Source of the DNA: Blautia wexlerae DSM 19850
GTDB lineage: Bacteria; Bacillota; Clostridia; Lachnospirales; Lachnospiraceae
Assembly: GCF_025148125.1 (NCBI RefSeq)
Contig: NZ_CP102267.1
Coordinates: 4,164,501-4,228,500, forward strand
Direction: 5' to 3'
DNA: 64,000 bases
In this document: positions 33,475 to 42,022 of the stretch, piece after piece
Layout of the letters: each line of letters begins with the position of its first letter
How positions within the stretch are numbered: the first letter of the stretch is position 1
Notes under the pieces: generated by a model
Told to the model about the DNA's origin: nothing
Databases searched by the model: none
The model's input: only the letters and a program-made list of their open reading frames with translations
Program-made: the position numbers and the translations under genes

Positions 33475-36399
33475 CTAATTTTCTGCTTTTTCTTTTCTGA
33501 GCAGCTCTGTATATTCTGCTTCCCTCATAGGTCTGGCATAGAAATATCCCTGAGCCTTGTTACAGCCGAACCCCTGAAGCATTACCTTCTGCTGTTCGGT
33601 CTCCACACCTTCCGCAATAATAGAAAGCTTCATATGATTTCCCATAGTAATGATCATGTGCAGGATTTCTTCTGCTCTTCCATAAGGATCTGCTGCACTT
33701 AAGAAACGCATATCCAGTTTGATCTCATCAACAGGAGCTTCTTTCAGCATATTCAGGGAAGAATATCCACTTCCAAAATCCTCCATCAGAATACGGAATC
33801 CTCCCTGGCGAAGCTTCTCCACAACCGAAAAGATCATTTCCGAATCAGTGGCATACGCAGTTTCTGTTATCTCCAGTTCCAGATATTTTCTCGGAATCTG
33901 ATAGCGTTCTGCTATTTCGCAAAGGGTCTGAAACAGATTCGGATTATAGAATCCAACCCTGGACAGATTTACGGACACCGGATGCAGAGGAATACCCTCA
34001 TCCATACTTTTCTTCAGGAAAATACAGGTCTCTTCATAAATGTAGAGATCTACTTTTGCAATGTATCCGTTTTTCTCCAGTACAGGGATGAAGATTCCCG
34101 GAGGAAGCAGTCCCTTTTCCGGATGTTCCCAACGAACCAACGCTTCCGCTCCGATGACACGGTCAGTACACATATCATACTTTGGCTGAAAGAATGCCTT
34201 AAACTGCTTTTCCTTAAGGGCATCATCCAGCTCATTAATGATCATCTGCTCCTGGATCAGTTTCTTTCTGTGTGTATCATCATATACAGCAACCTGAATC
34301 ATATGATTCTTCTTAATGCTATCCGCCGCCAGATGAGCCCGGTCACACATGATTCTCAGACTCTTTGATCTGTCTCGTATCTCATAAATCCCGGCAGAAA
34401 TCTCTACTGTAGTCTTCAGATAATAATCTCTGATCCGATTACAGAAATGATTTATCTTTGCCTGTATCCTGTCCTCATTATCCAAAGTCAGAATCACAAA
34501 ATGGTCTGCCTCATATCTGCTGCTGACAATATCTATCCTGCCAAAAATTTTCTCCAGCTCCAGACCGATAAACTTCAGAAACCCGTCACCTGCATCCTCT
34601 CCAAACAGATCATTGACAAGCTTAAAATTCTCAATATTGATATAGACAATTCTGGCATCTGCCTCCGAATGCTTCTCCAGAAATTCCCTGCCTCTCTGGT
34701 AAAATCCTTCTTTATTAAGAAGCCCGGTCAGTTCATCCGTCTCCATCCTGCAGCGATATGCTTCCTGCGCCGCAGCTTCCACCTGCATCTGTGTCCTGTG
34801 TCTGTTATTAACAATCACAAGTATAGTCAATGCCACCAGAAAAATCAGGATACATACGATCTGATATCTGTATTTCTCCATAAATTCCCATATGGAAAAA
34901 GATTTCAGCAGATTTATGGAATACTGCCTGATAATATTCTCCTCATCCTGACTGCTCAGGCTTCCGATGCTCTTATTGATTACAGAAACAAGATCGGGAT
35001 CTGTGTTATCCCCGTATATCATACAGGTCTCTGCTTTGGTAAAAACAATTCCCGACAATGCAAGATCACGATACTTTTCATCCTGCAGATAATAAGATGC
35101 CGCGTAACTGTCCATAATGGCCATATCTGCCTTTTTATTTACCACCGCATCCAAAACTGTCCGGGGTGAATCACAGTAAATCGCTTTATATGGGAACTCC
35201 CCTTCCGGTCTCAGACTTTTATATTTCTCAAATATACTGTTCATAGAGACGGTCGACGTCTCCAGAGTATTGATATCTTCTCCACGTTCTGCTATTATCT
35301 GAAATTCTCTCGTGAAAAATCCACCTGTAAGATGAACTTCAGGTTCATCGATCATTTCCTGACAGGCGGTAATTCCGGCTACAAAATCATACTTTCCACT
35401 CTGCGCAGCCTCTATAGGATCGGTATCCGGAGAAAGACTTTCAAACTCAAAAGGTATCCCGCTGATCTCACTGAATTTCTTCAGAAACGCTATATAGATT
35501 CCGTCCAGCTTTCCTGTTTCTTTATCTGTATATATCAGTGGCGGCTGATCACCAATGCATCCTATCTTTATGGGTGCGCTGACGCTTTTGACATATTCTG
35601 TCTCTTCCCGGGTCAGAAGAGGCTTTGAATTTCTGTTTTTGTCCATAACATACTGTTCTGTAAGATTTTCCGTAAGATCCGGCACTTCTGCTTTAAGCTG
35701 CTCAAGAGCATTGTTTACCGCACTCATGACCTCTGTATTTCCCTTTGTTGTCATGATATACATAGGTGCAGCCCCGAATTTATCCACAATCTTAAGTGAA
35801 TCATGTTTGGATATACTTCCCGTCAAGATCATATCCACTTTCTTCTGCTTAAGAGCCTCTATCTGATCCTGTTCAGATTCATAGTACTTCTCCGGACAGT
35901 GAAAATTTTTCTCATCCTGACGCTGTTCAAACTCTTCATTCTGATAGCTGTCTCTCAGCAGACCTACCTTTTTACCATTCATATGCTCATAATCCTGAAA
36001 ATAAATATCTTCATTATCCTCAGATGTATACAGCACCGCCTGCTCTGTGCCAACAGGCATACAGGAGAAATCATAATTCTTCTCCCTGGCCTCTGTTTTC
36101 TGCGCATTGCAGATCAGGTCTACCTTTCCGGATTTCAGATCTGCCAGCTGATTTTCCCATGATTCATTGATATATTCATATCTCCAGCCGGTATACTGAG
36201 ATATTTTATTCAGATATTCCACTCCATATCCCTTGTATACTCCACTGCTGCTTTTATTAATAAAGTCTGCGTCCTCACGATACGCCACCCGTATTGTCTT
36301 TGTCCCGCCGTACGACTGTGCCTGAACCGGAACGATTACTCCCAGAAGCAAGGTAAACAGCAGAACGAACAACATTACATTTCTCTTCTTACCACTCAT
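33475..36399 (-). CDS. Membrane sensor: two solute-binding domains, degenerate GGDEF, EAL
   Basis: A 974-residue protein. Signal peptide (1-27), two tandem SBP_bac_3-type extracellular domains (about 33-255 and 275-500), one membrane helix (about 515-537), a GGDEF-fold domain (about 565-715) and an EAL domain (about 725-970). The GGDEF site reads RYEADHF and cannot be a normal cyclase. EAL motifs are EALVRW, NLSR, EITET and KLDMRFL, but the usual DDFG is EDFG, a change at a metal-binding Asp, so phosphodiesterase activity may be altered. The binding domains suggest control of c-di-GMP by an extracellular amino acid or similar ligand. Confidence 0.92.
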   Translation of the reverse strand: MSGKKRNVMLFVLLFTLLLGVIVPVQAQSYGGTKTIRVAYREDADFINKSSSGVYKGYGVEYLNKISQYTGWRYEYINESWENQLADLKSGKVDLICNAQKTEAREKNYDFSCMPVGTEQAVLYTSEDNEDIYFQDYEHMNGKKVGLLRDSYQNEEFEQRQDEKNFHCPEKYYESEQDQIEALKQKKVDMILTGSISKHDSLKIVDKFGAAPMYIMTTKGNTEVMSAVNNALEQLKAEVPDLTENLTEQYVMDKNRNSKPLLTREETEYVKSVSAPIKIGCIGDQPPLIYTDKETGKLDGIYIAFLKKFSEISGIPFEFESLSPDTDPIEAAQSGKYDFVAGITACQEMIDEPEVHLTGGFFTREFQIIAERGEDINTLETSTVSMNSIFEKYKSLRPEGEFPYKAIYCDSPRTVLDAVVNKKADMAIMDSYAASYYLQDEKYRDLALSGIVFTKAETCMIYGDNTDPDLVSVINKSIGSLSSQDEENIIRQYSINLLKSFSIWEFMEKYRYQIVCILIFLVALTILVIVNNRHRTQMQVEAAAQEAYRCRMETDELTGLLNKEGFYQRGREFLEKHSEADARIVYINIENFKLVNDLFGEDAGDGFLKFIGLELEKIFGRIDIVSSRYEADHFVILTLDNEDRIQAKINHFCNRIRDYYLKTTVEISAGIYEIRDRSKSLRIMCDRAHLAADSIKKNHMIQVAVYDDTHRKKLIQEQMIINELDDALKEKQFKAFFQPKYDMCTDRVIGAEALVRWEHPEKGLLPPGIFIPVLEKNGYIAKVDLYIYEETCIFLKKSMDEGIPLHPVSVNLSRVGFYNPNLFQTLCEIAERYQIPRKYLELEITETAYATDSEMIFSVVEKLRQGGFRILMEDFGSGYSSLNMLKEAPVDEIKLDMRFLSAADPYGRAEEILHMIITMGNHMKLSIIAEGVETEQQKVMLQGFGCNKAQGYFYARPMREAEYTELLRKEKAEN

Positions 36400-36481
36400 C
36401 TATCGTCCCTCTCTCTTGAGTGATTATAACATAATATTCTCCAAAAAGATATCTTTATAATGCTCGCTCAAACATTTCCCC

Positions 36482-36799
36482 TTACAGAATCCAGGTGTTA
36501 CTTTTTAATCCCATTTCCACCACAGACAATCGAATACAAACTAAAAACAAAATTTCCCTGATTGCTTCCGGCGGTAGCTCATATTTCTCTTTTCGCACCA
36601 ATCCATCAATCGTTGCTCCGAGTCGAATATTTCTCAATACTAAATCTACAGCTTCTTTGATTTGTGTGTAGATTGGTCCTGTAAATTCTCTCTTATCAAG
36701 AAATACTGCACGATCTGTTCCTTTAAAATACAATCTGTCTTTCTGTAAAATAACACAAAAAGGATGTGCTGCGGTAACTTCTCCATTGCCTTGACACAT
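36482..36799 (-). pseudogene. Fragment of an AlbA_2/RecG-like ATP-binding protein
   Basis: The 105-codon frame contains YFKGTDRAVFLDKREFTGPI and LVLRNIRLGATIDGLVRKEK and YELPPEAIREI, which resemble the middle of the large AlbA_2 (divergent AAA, Schlafen-like) proteins often annotated as ATP-dependent DNA helicases. The true N-terminal and C-terminal parts are missing, and the end (CIRLSVVEMGLKSNTWIL) departs from the family, so it is a decayed remnant. Confidence 0.7.
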
Positions 36800-36831
36800 C
36801 CTTTCGTATTATTATTTTTTTGCTATTCTTC

Positions 36832-37605
36832 TTAATGACAGCTATGGCTTCCACATCCATGCTCACCACATGTATGTCCTTCCCCGTGGCTGTGCTCGTG
36901 ATGAGAACACTTCACATCCGGATTATAATCCAGTGTTTTATTAATAAAAGCTTCCACCGCTTTATCTGCATCTCCGGAAACTCCTCCAAACAGCTTAATG
37001 CCTGCTGCCGCTAATGCTGTCTGCGCGCCGCCTCCGATTCCGCCACAGATCAAAACATCTGCGTTCAATGCATTAAGAACTCCCGCCAATGCACCATGTC
37101 CGCTTCCATTGGTATCTACTACCTCTGAATGTACCACTTTCCCTTCTTCTACATCATAAATCTTAAATGTCTCTGTGTGTCCAAAGTGCTGGAAAATCTG
37201 TCCATTTTCATATGTTACTGCTATTCTCATGATACCTTCTCCTTTTTCTGCTGCATATTTTTTGTAAATTTCCTGTTTGTAACAGCCTCCAAAGCTACAG
37301 TTGCTGCTCTGACCGTCACAAATTCTGAAATCTCCACCCTCGATTCTAAGTGGATGTCCATCAATGAGTGCATCTGCTATTTTCTTCCTGGCGGTCTCAT
37401 AAATTCGTTGAACCGTTGTTCTTGCGATCTGCATAGATACTGCACACTGCTCCTGACTGTAACCTTTTTTGTCCAAAAGACGAATTGTCTCATACTCATC
37501 TACTGTCAAAACAATGGGTACTTTTTTCTCAGCATTATCTGCCGGAAGGAATTCTAAAACATTCGGAAAATGGCAGACTTTTCTGCATTTTACTGGTCTC
37601 GGCAT
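36832..37605 (-). CDS. DUF134 DNA-binding domain fused to NifX/NifB-type cofactor domain
   Basis: A 257-residue fusion. Residues 1-95 are a DUF134 HTH domain (MPRPVKCRKVCHFPN; HTH around YSQEQCAVSMQIARTTVQRI). Residues about 125-235 are a dinitrogenase iron-molybdenum cofactor binding domain (MRIAVTYENGQIFQHFGHTE; ICGGIGGGAQTALAAAG). The tail HHEHSHGEGHTCGEHGCGSH is rich in His and Cys and could hold metal. It is divergent from the Crp/Fnr gene and shares a palindrome-containing promoter region with it. Likely a metal- or Fe-S-responsive regulator; no nitrogenase genes are near. Confidence 0.88.
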   Translation of the reverse strand: MPRPVKCRKVCHFPNVLEFLPADNAEKKVPIVLTVDEYETIRLLDKKGYSQEQCAVSMQIARTTVQRIYETARKKIADALIDGHPLRIEGGDFRICDGQSSNCSFGGCYKQEIYKKYAAEKGEGIMRIAVTYENGQIFQHFGHTETFKIYDVEEGKVVHSEVVDTNGSGHGALAGVLNALNADVLICGGIGGGAQTALAAAGIKLFGGVSGDADKAVEAFINKTLDYNPDVKCSHHEHSHGEGHTCGEHGCGSHSCH

Positions 37606-37632
37606 AAACTGCTCCTTTCTTGCTTTTCTTAT

Positions 37633-37698
37633 ATAATAGTCCTATAAAGGGCATATGTCAATTATGTAATTGACGCATCTAAAAAAAGCAAGTATACT
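37633..37698. promoter_or_regulatory. Divergent promoters sharing a perfect palindrome
   Basis: GTCAATTATGTAATTGAC (37657-37674) is a perfect 18-bp palindrome whose two arms supply both -35 boxes. Minus strand: TTGACA, 17 bp, TATTAT (37633-37638) for the DUF134-NifX gene. Plus strand: TTGACG (37670-37675), 17 bp, TATACT (37693-37698) for the Crp/Fnr gene. A dimeric repressor here would silence both. Confidence 0.8.
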
Positions 37699-37722
37699 AT
37701 GTTCGTAAAGGAGATAACTGTT

Positions 37723-38382
37723 ATGAACTTCGAAAATTATTTTCCACTATGGAATGACTTAAATACAGCACAGAAAAAAATAATTTCAGACAATTTAATC
37801 ACACGGGATGTAAAAAAAGGAACGATCATTCACAACGGAAACCTGGACTGTACTGGATTATTACTGGTTAAATCCGGGCAGCTTCGAACCTACATACTTT
37901 CAGATGAGGGACGAGAGATTACACTTTACCGTCTGTTCGATATGGATATGTGTCTTTTATCCGCCTCATGTATCATACGCTCCATTCAATTTGAAGTAAC
38001 CATTGAAGCAGAGAAAGATACTGATCTTTGGATCATCCCTGCTGAGATCTATAAGGACATCATGAAGGAATCTGCTCCCGTTGCAAACTATACCAATGAG
38101 TTAATGGCTACCCGTTTTTCTGATGTCATGTGGTTGATTGAACAAATCATGTGGAAGAGTTTAGATAAGCGTGTTGCTTCATTTCTTTTAGAAGAGACCT
38201 CTATCGAAGGAACAAATGAATTGAAAATCACTCATGAGACGATTGCTAATCATCTTGGTTCCCACAGGGAAGTTATCACTCGAATGCTTCGATACTTTCA
38301 AGACGAGGGACTCGTCAAACTCTCCCGCGGCAAAATCACAATCTTGGATTCGAAAAGACTGGAAACACTACAAAGATCATAA
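37723..38382 (+). CDS. Crp/Fnr family regulator
   Basis: A 219-residue regulator: cyclic-nucleotide-type beta barrel (about 15-120), dimer helix (about 125-150) and winged helix with THETIANHLGSHREVITRML near 175-195. It lacks the N-terminal Cys cluster of Fnr, but DMCLLSASCII in the barrel carries two Cys spaced CX5C that could sense redox or sulfane sulfur. AAAGGAG stands eight bases before the ATG. The likely target is the convergent thioredoxin/CoA-disulfide reductase operon, whose promoter has a CRP-like site at about -41. Confidence 0.88.
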   Translation: MNFENYFPLWNDLNTAQKKIISDNLITRDVKKGTIIHNGNLDCTGLLLVKSGQLRTYILSDEGREITLYRLFDMDMCLLSASCIIRSIQFEVTIEAEKDTDLWIIPAEIYKDIMKESAPVANYTNELMATRFSDVMWLIEQIMWKSLDKRVASFLLEETSIEGTNELKITHETIANHLGSHREVITRMLRYFQDEGLVKLSRGKITILDSKRLETLQRS

Positions 38383-38403
38383 AACTGTTTTTCTGTAACA
38401 TCT

Positions 38404-38464
38404 AAAGGATCCTCCATTTATTAGAATTATGAAAGTCATTCTAATAAATGGGGGATCCTTTTAT
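38404..38464 (+). terminator. Terminator of the Crp/Fnr gene
   Basis: AAAGGATCCTCCATTTATTA pairs with TAATAAATGGGGGATCCTTT around GAATTATGAAAGTCATTC, followed by T residues. A long, nearly perfect stem. Confidence 0.82.
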
Positions 38465-38470
38465 ACTACG

Positions 38471-38488
38471 AGTCAAGCGGATATTCGC
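38471..38488. repeat. 18-bp dispersed repeat, copy 2
   Basis: AGTCAAGCGGATATTCGC is the exact reverse complement of 20234-20251. It lies between the Crp/Fnr terminator and the palindromic element. Confidence 0.7.
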
Positions 38489-38545
38489 AATTGAAGCAGG
38501 GGACTTACTTGATTCGGTTAAACTATAACCATATTTTGTTTATTT

Positions 38546-38707
38546 CTATAGCAATCCTCGTAAATAATGCATTTAAGACAGTTCAGCAGAGTGCGAAAGA
38601 CAAGAAAGATATCTGCAGGCGTGCTGACGCACGGCAAAGATATCTGACGCAGGATTTCACACTCTGATGGGCTGGATTAAGATGCATTATTTCAGAGGAT
38701 TGCTATA
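38546..38707. repeat. 160-bp palindromic element overlapping the end of the CoA-disulfide reductase gene
   Basis: The left arm TATAGCAATCCTCGTAAATA plus ATGCATTTAAGACAGTTCAG faces the right arm that reads CTGGATTAAGATGCATTATT then TCAGAGGATTGCTATA. Arms are about 55 bp with several mismatches; inside, AAGATATCTG occurs twice as a direct repeat (38599 and 38635 areas). The right end supplies the last codons and stop of the reductase gene. A half-copy lies at 28755-28810. Confidence 0.82.
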
Positions 38708-40396
38708 ATAATCCATACCGCATGCATATGCCCTTTCGATCAGCGCACGGTCATTAATCACTGCATCATAGAAACGGAATCCGCCGGAAAAATTGTATGT
38801 TTCATATCCATTTCCTTCCAGAATACGACTGGCAATATAACTTCGCAGCCCGCTCTGGCATATCAGATAAACAAGCTTTTCCTTCTCAACTTCATTGATC
38901 CGTTCTCTCAGTTCATCTACAGGAATATTTTTAAATCCATTAATATGCCCCCTGTTAAATTCACCTACCGTTCTCACATCCAGCAACACAGCACTTTTAT
39001 CTTTAGAAATCTTATCCATATCTTCCAAATGCCATTGTTTTAAGGTACCTTTTGCTATATTGTCTATCATGAAGCCGGCCATATTTACAGGATCCTTTGC
39101 AGAGGAATAAGGCGGTGCATATGCGAGATCCAGATCTTTCAACTGGGTTGCCTTCAGCCCTGCATGGATCGCTGTTGCCAGCACATCAATACGTTTATCA
39201 ACTCCTTCATATCCAATAATCTGAGCGCCAAGCAAACGATAAGTCTCTTTTTCAAAAACCACCTTCATGGTCATCACTTTTCCACCAGGATAGTAACCGG
39301 CATGACTCATAGGAGAAAGAATTACTGTATCTACCTCTAACCCTGACTTTTTAGCATTGGTTTCATTGATACCTGTAGTGGCTGCTGTCATATCAAACAC
39401 TTTGATAACGGAGCTTCCCTGACTGCCTAAATAATGGCTATCACCACCACAAATATTATCAGCAATGATCCTTCCCTGCTTATTGGCTGGACCAGCCAAA
39501 GAAATCAGCGCATCATCACCCGTAACATAATGTTTTACCTGAACTGCATCACCTGCTGCATAAATATCCGGTACAGAAGTTTCCATCCTGTCATTCACTA
39601 CGATACTTCCCTTGATGCCAAGCTCCAGACCGGCTTCTTTTGCTAATGCTGTGTCTGGTGTAACGCCGATTGCCAGCACCACCATATCAGCCTGAAGGGA
39701 CGGATTATCTTTTAATAGAATCTCTACTCCATTGTCCTTTTCTCTAAATCCTTCTACCGTATAACCCAGTACCAATTTTATCCCGTGCTTTCTCATTTCA
39801 TTATGGATCATGGATGCCATATCCGGATCAAAAGGATTCATCAGCTGCTTAGGCCGTTGAACAATTGTAACATCCATGCCAAGCTCTCTCAAATTTTCTG
39901 CCAGTTCCAGACCAATAAATCCACCACCTGCCAATATAGCCGATTTTGGATGGTTCTTATTTATATATTCCTTTATACGAAAAGTGTCTTCTACTGTACG
40001 AAGTGTAAAAAGTTTATCAATACCAACTCCAGGAAGTCTCGGCTGTGTTGGCTTTGCACCTGGAGAAAGGATCAGCTTATCATAGTTTTCTTCAAATATC
40101 TCACCATTCTCCAAATTTTTCACTGAAACAGTTTTACGATCCGGATGTATGGAGATAACTTCATGATGAATTTTCATATTAATGCGAAAGCGTTTAAAAA
40201 AGCTCTCTGGTGTCTGTAATGTAAGTTCTTCCGGATCTGTGATCACGTCTCCAATATAATAAGGAAGCCCACAATTTGCATAGGATATGTATCCAGATCT
40301 TTCAAACACAGTAATTTCTGCATGTTCATCCAGTCTGCGTATTCTTGCTGCGGCTGTAGCTCCTCCGGCTACACCGCCTACGATTATTACCTTCAT
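38687..40396 (-). CDS. CoA-disulfide reductase with C-terminal rhodanese domain
   Basis: A 569-residue FAD/NAD(P)H protein. FAD loop VIIVGGVAGGATAAARIRRL at the N-terminus, the single active Cys in ISYANCGLPYYIG near 43, NAD loop AILAGGGFIGLELAENL near 155, VPDIYAAGDAV near 272, the dimerisation domain, and a rhodanese domain (about 460-555) with active Cys in LICQSGLRS. This CoADR-RHD architecture reduces CoA-disulfide or CoA-persulfide and polysulfide. It follows the thioredoxin gene by 22 bases. The last four or five codons and the stop come from a palindromic repeat. Confidence 0.93.
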   Translation of the reverse strand: MKVIIVGGVAGGATAAARIRRLDEHAEITVFERSGYISYANCGLPYYIGDVITDPEELTLQTPESFFKRFRINMKIHHEVISIHPDRKTVSVKNLENGEIFEENYDKLILSPGAKPTQPRLPGVGIDKLFTLRTVEDTFRIKEYINKNHPKSAILAGGGFIGLELAENLRELGMDVTIVQRPKQLMNPFDPDMASMIHNEMRKHGIKLVLGYTVEGFREKDNGVEILLKDNPSLQADMVVLAIGVTPDTALAKEAGLELGIKGSIVVNDRMETSVPDIYAAGDAVQVKHYVTGDDALISLAGPANKQGRIIADNICGGDSHYLGSQGSSVIKVFDMTAATTGINETNAKKSGLEVDTVILSPMSHAGYYPGGKVMTMKVVFEKETYRLLGAQIIGYEGVDKRIDVLATAIHAGLKATQLKDLDLAYAPPYSSAKDPVNMAGFMIDNIAKGTLKQWHLEDMDKISKDKSAVLLDVRTVGEFNRGHINGFKNIPVDELRERINEVEKEKLVYLICQSGLRSYIASRILEGNGYETYNFSGGFRFYDAVINDRALIERAYACGMDYYSNPLK

Positions 40397-40418
40397 CTTA
40401 TTTTTCCACCTTTCCTCA

Positions 40419-40724
40419 TTAAAGCATTTCTAAAATCGCTTTCTTAGGTCTTGCCCCTGAAACTTTTGTTACAATCTTCCCATTCTTCATAACCACCAAA
40501 GTTGGAATACTCATAATCCCAAATTTACTTGCCAGTTCAGGCTGCTCATCCACATTGATCTTTCCAACTTTGATATCAGGGCGTTCACTTGCAATCTCCT
40601 CCATGATAGGAACCACCATACGACAGGGAGCACACCAGGGAGCCCAAAAGTCTAAAAGAACGGTTTTCTCGGAATCCATTATTTCATTCTGAAAATTATT
40701 TTTATTGATATTAATAGCAGACAT
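40419..40724 (-). CDS. Thioredoxin
   Basis: A 101-residue thioredoxin with active site FWAPWCAPCRMVVP and cis-Pro in MSIPTLVVM. First gene of an operon with the CoA-disulfide reductase-rhodanese. It would pass electrons to or from disulfides and persulfides handled by the downstream enzyme. AGGAGG precedes the ATG. Confidence 0.93.
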   Translation of the reverse strand: MSAININKNNFQNEIMDSEKTVLLDFWAPWCAPCRMVVPIMEEIASERPDIKVGKINVDEQPELASKFGIMSIPTLVVMKNGKIVTKVSGARPKKAILEML

Positions 40725-40759
40725 TTTACAGTCCTCCTTGTTTTTTCTTTTGTGGCTTT

Positions 40760-40801
40760 ATTATAATCTGAAATTCATTTGTTTTCTGTGATATCATCAC
40801 A
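40760..40801 (-). promoter_or_regulatory. Thioredoxin-CoADR promoter with a CRP/FNR-like site
   Basis: On the minus strand the -10 is TATAAT (40760-40765), giving a start near 40753. There is no good -35; instead the palindrome TGTGATATCATCACA (40787-40801) is centred at about -41, the class II activator position. It differs from the CRP consensus only in a spacer of five instead of six bases. Confidence 0.72.
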
Positions 40802-40826
40802 TTATTATCATGATTAATTTTTTATC

Positions 40827-40862
40827 AAAAAAACCTCCGCAAACATTACGTCTGCGAAGGTC
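40827..40862 (-). terminator. Terminator of the small winged-helix gene
   Basis: CCTTCGCAGACG faces a complementary TGCGGAGG arm on the minus strand and is followed by TTTTTTT. Confidence 0.8.
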
Positions 40863-40904
40863 TATTTCTCTCAGCATTTGACTAATCTTGGATTAATTTA
40901 CTTC

Positions 40905-41147
40905 TCACTCCTGTAGATCTTTATCTATAATCTCCCAGTAACCATTCTTTGGAGAGCCATGTCTTATGAGAATACCATATTCTTTTAACTTCTTAATATT
41001 GTTCTCAATATTTCGCCTGACAACCCCGATTTTTTCAGCTAACTTAACCGCTGATAATTGATGATCTTCTGAAAGCAACTTTATAATCTTTTGCTGTGTA
41101 TCGTTAAGGTCTGTTCTCCACTCTACCTCCGATGTTTTCTTTTTCAT
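40905..41147 (-). CDS. Winged-helix fragment of an AlbA_2-type protein
   Basis: An 80-residue frame with a winged helix: SEDHQLSAVKLAEKIGVVRR and NIENNIKKLKEYGILIRHGS, then PKNGYWEI. This is the usual C-terminus of AlbA_2/RecG-like ATP-binding proteins, here without the rest. It may be a remnant or a free-standing small regulator. It has its own terminator. Another fragment of the same kind of protein lies at 36482-36799 and a third at 55509-56560. Confidence 0.6.
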   Translation of the reverse strand: MKKKTSEVEWRTDLNDTQQKIIKLLSEDHQLSAVKLAEKIGVVRRNIENNIKKLKEYGILIRHGSPKNGYWEIIDKDLQE

Positions 41148-41203
41148 TTGTCACCGGAAATGAATTACGGAACAGCTCTATCCGAAACATATTATCAAAT
41201 CTA

Positions 41204-41980
41204 TTACTTACAAAACTCAAATGCCACATAATACACATAATCATTTTTTGAAAGAAAATCTGTTTGGCTATTTATAAAATCGTCTAAAGTCGGAACACTC
41301 ATTTCATCATTATCATAAACAAAGGCAATAAGTGGCTGCTGCTTATCGTATCTAATGTCTACGACATTTTTTATTTCAGTTGCTGTTCTGCCATAGTATT
41401 CTCTATTTTCTACATTTTCTAAAATAGGAATTTCTGTTGACAACCTACTACCACCTCCAGAAATAATTAACTTAATTACATAATTATCGAAATCAGGCAC
41501 CATTACGATTTCACCACTTTTTGGCGAACCAATATCTTCAAATCCCATTTCAACTTTGTCCTGATCACTCAATTTTCCTGATTCGTATCGATAAATATGT
41601 AATCTGAGTTTTTTATATTCATCCGTTGTGATAAACTTATAGACAAATGCTCCATCCGGTCCAGCAAGCAGTTCTGCTGTCTGCATTTCTATGCTATCCT
41701 TTGCAACAGGAGAAATATAATTCTGTGGTTTTTTCAGACGGTATATGGTAAATCCGATTACTGATACCGCACAGATAGATATGACTAATAATATACATTT
41801 CATAACCTTTAGACATTTCTGTTTATCTATATTATCTCTGATCACTTCAATAATATTTGTTTCTGACTTCTGAATCATATTCTCTTGAGCTATATCTTCT
41901 CCAGCCAAAAACTCATTGAGGCTAATACCAAGAATTGAACAAAGTTCTTTATAAACAGATACATCCGGCAGGCAAACTCC
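41204..41980 (-). pseudogene. C-terminal part of an XRE regulator with membrane domain, cut by the 12.6-kb element
   Basis: Open reading continues upstream of the first possible start through CLPDVSVYKELCSILGISLN and EFLAGEDI, the second half of a Cro/C1-type HTH domain, right up to the element boundary. After it come a membrane helix (KCILLVISICAVSVIGFTIY) and an extracytoplasmic domain of about 165 residues. The missing N-terminal 42 residues are found at 54521-54658 on the other side of the element. The piece could still be made from the TTG before AGEDI but would lack a working HTH. Confidence 0.85.
41974..41980. other. Left attachment core
   Basis: AAACTCC. Chromosome side reads GGCAAACTCC; element side continues CGTTTCCCTTAATTAAAG. 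Identical core at 54532-54538. Confidence 0.82.
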
Positions 41981-42022
41981 CGTTTCCCTTAATTAAAGAT
42001 ATTGTTGGGTAAAAAAGAAAGG

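Noticed and set aside
36482..41147. Idea that a 4-kb island inserted into one AlbA_2-type gene, leaving fragments at 36482-36799 and 40905-41147.
   Set aside because: On the shared minus strand the C-terminal piece lies upstream of the middle piece, which is the wrong order for a simple insertion.
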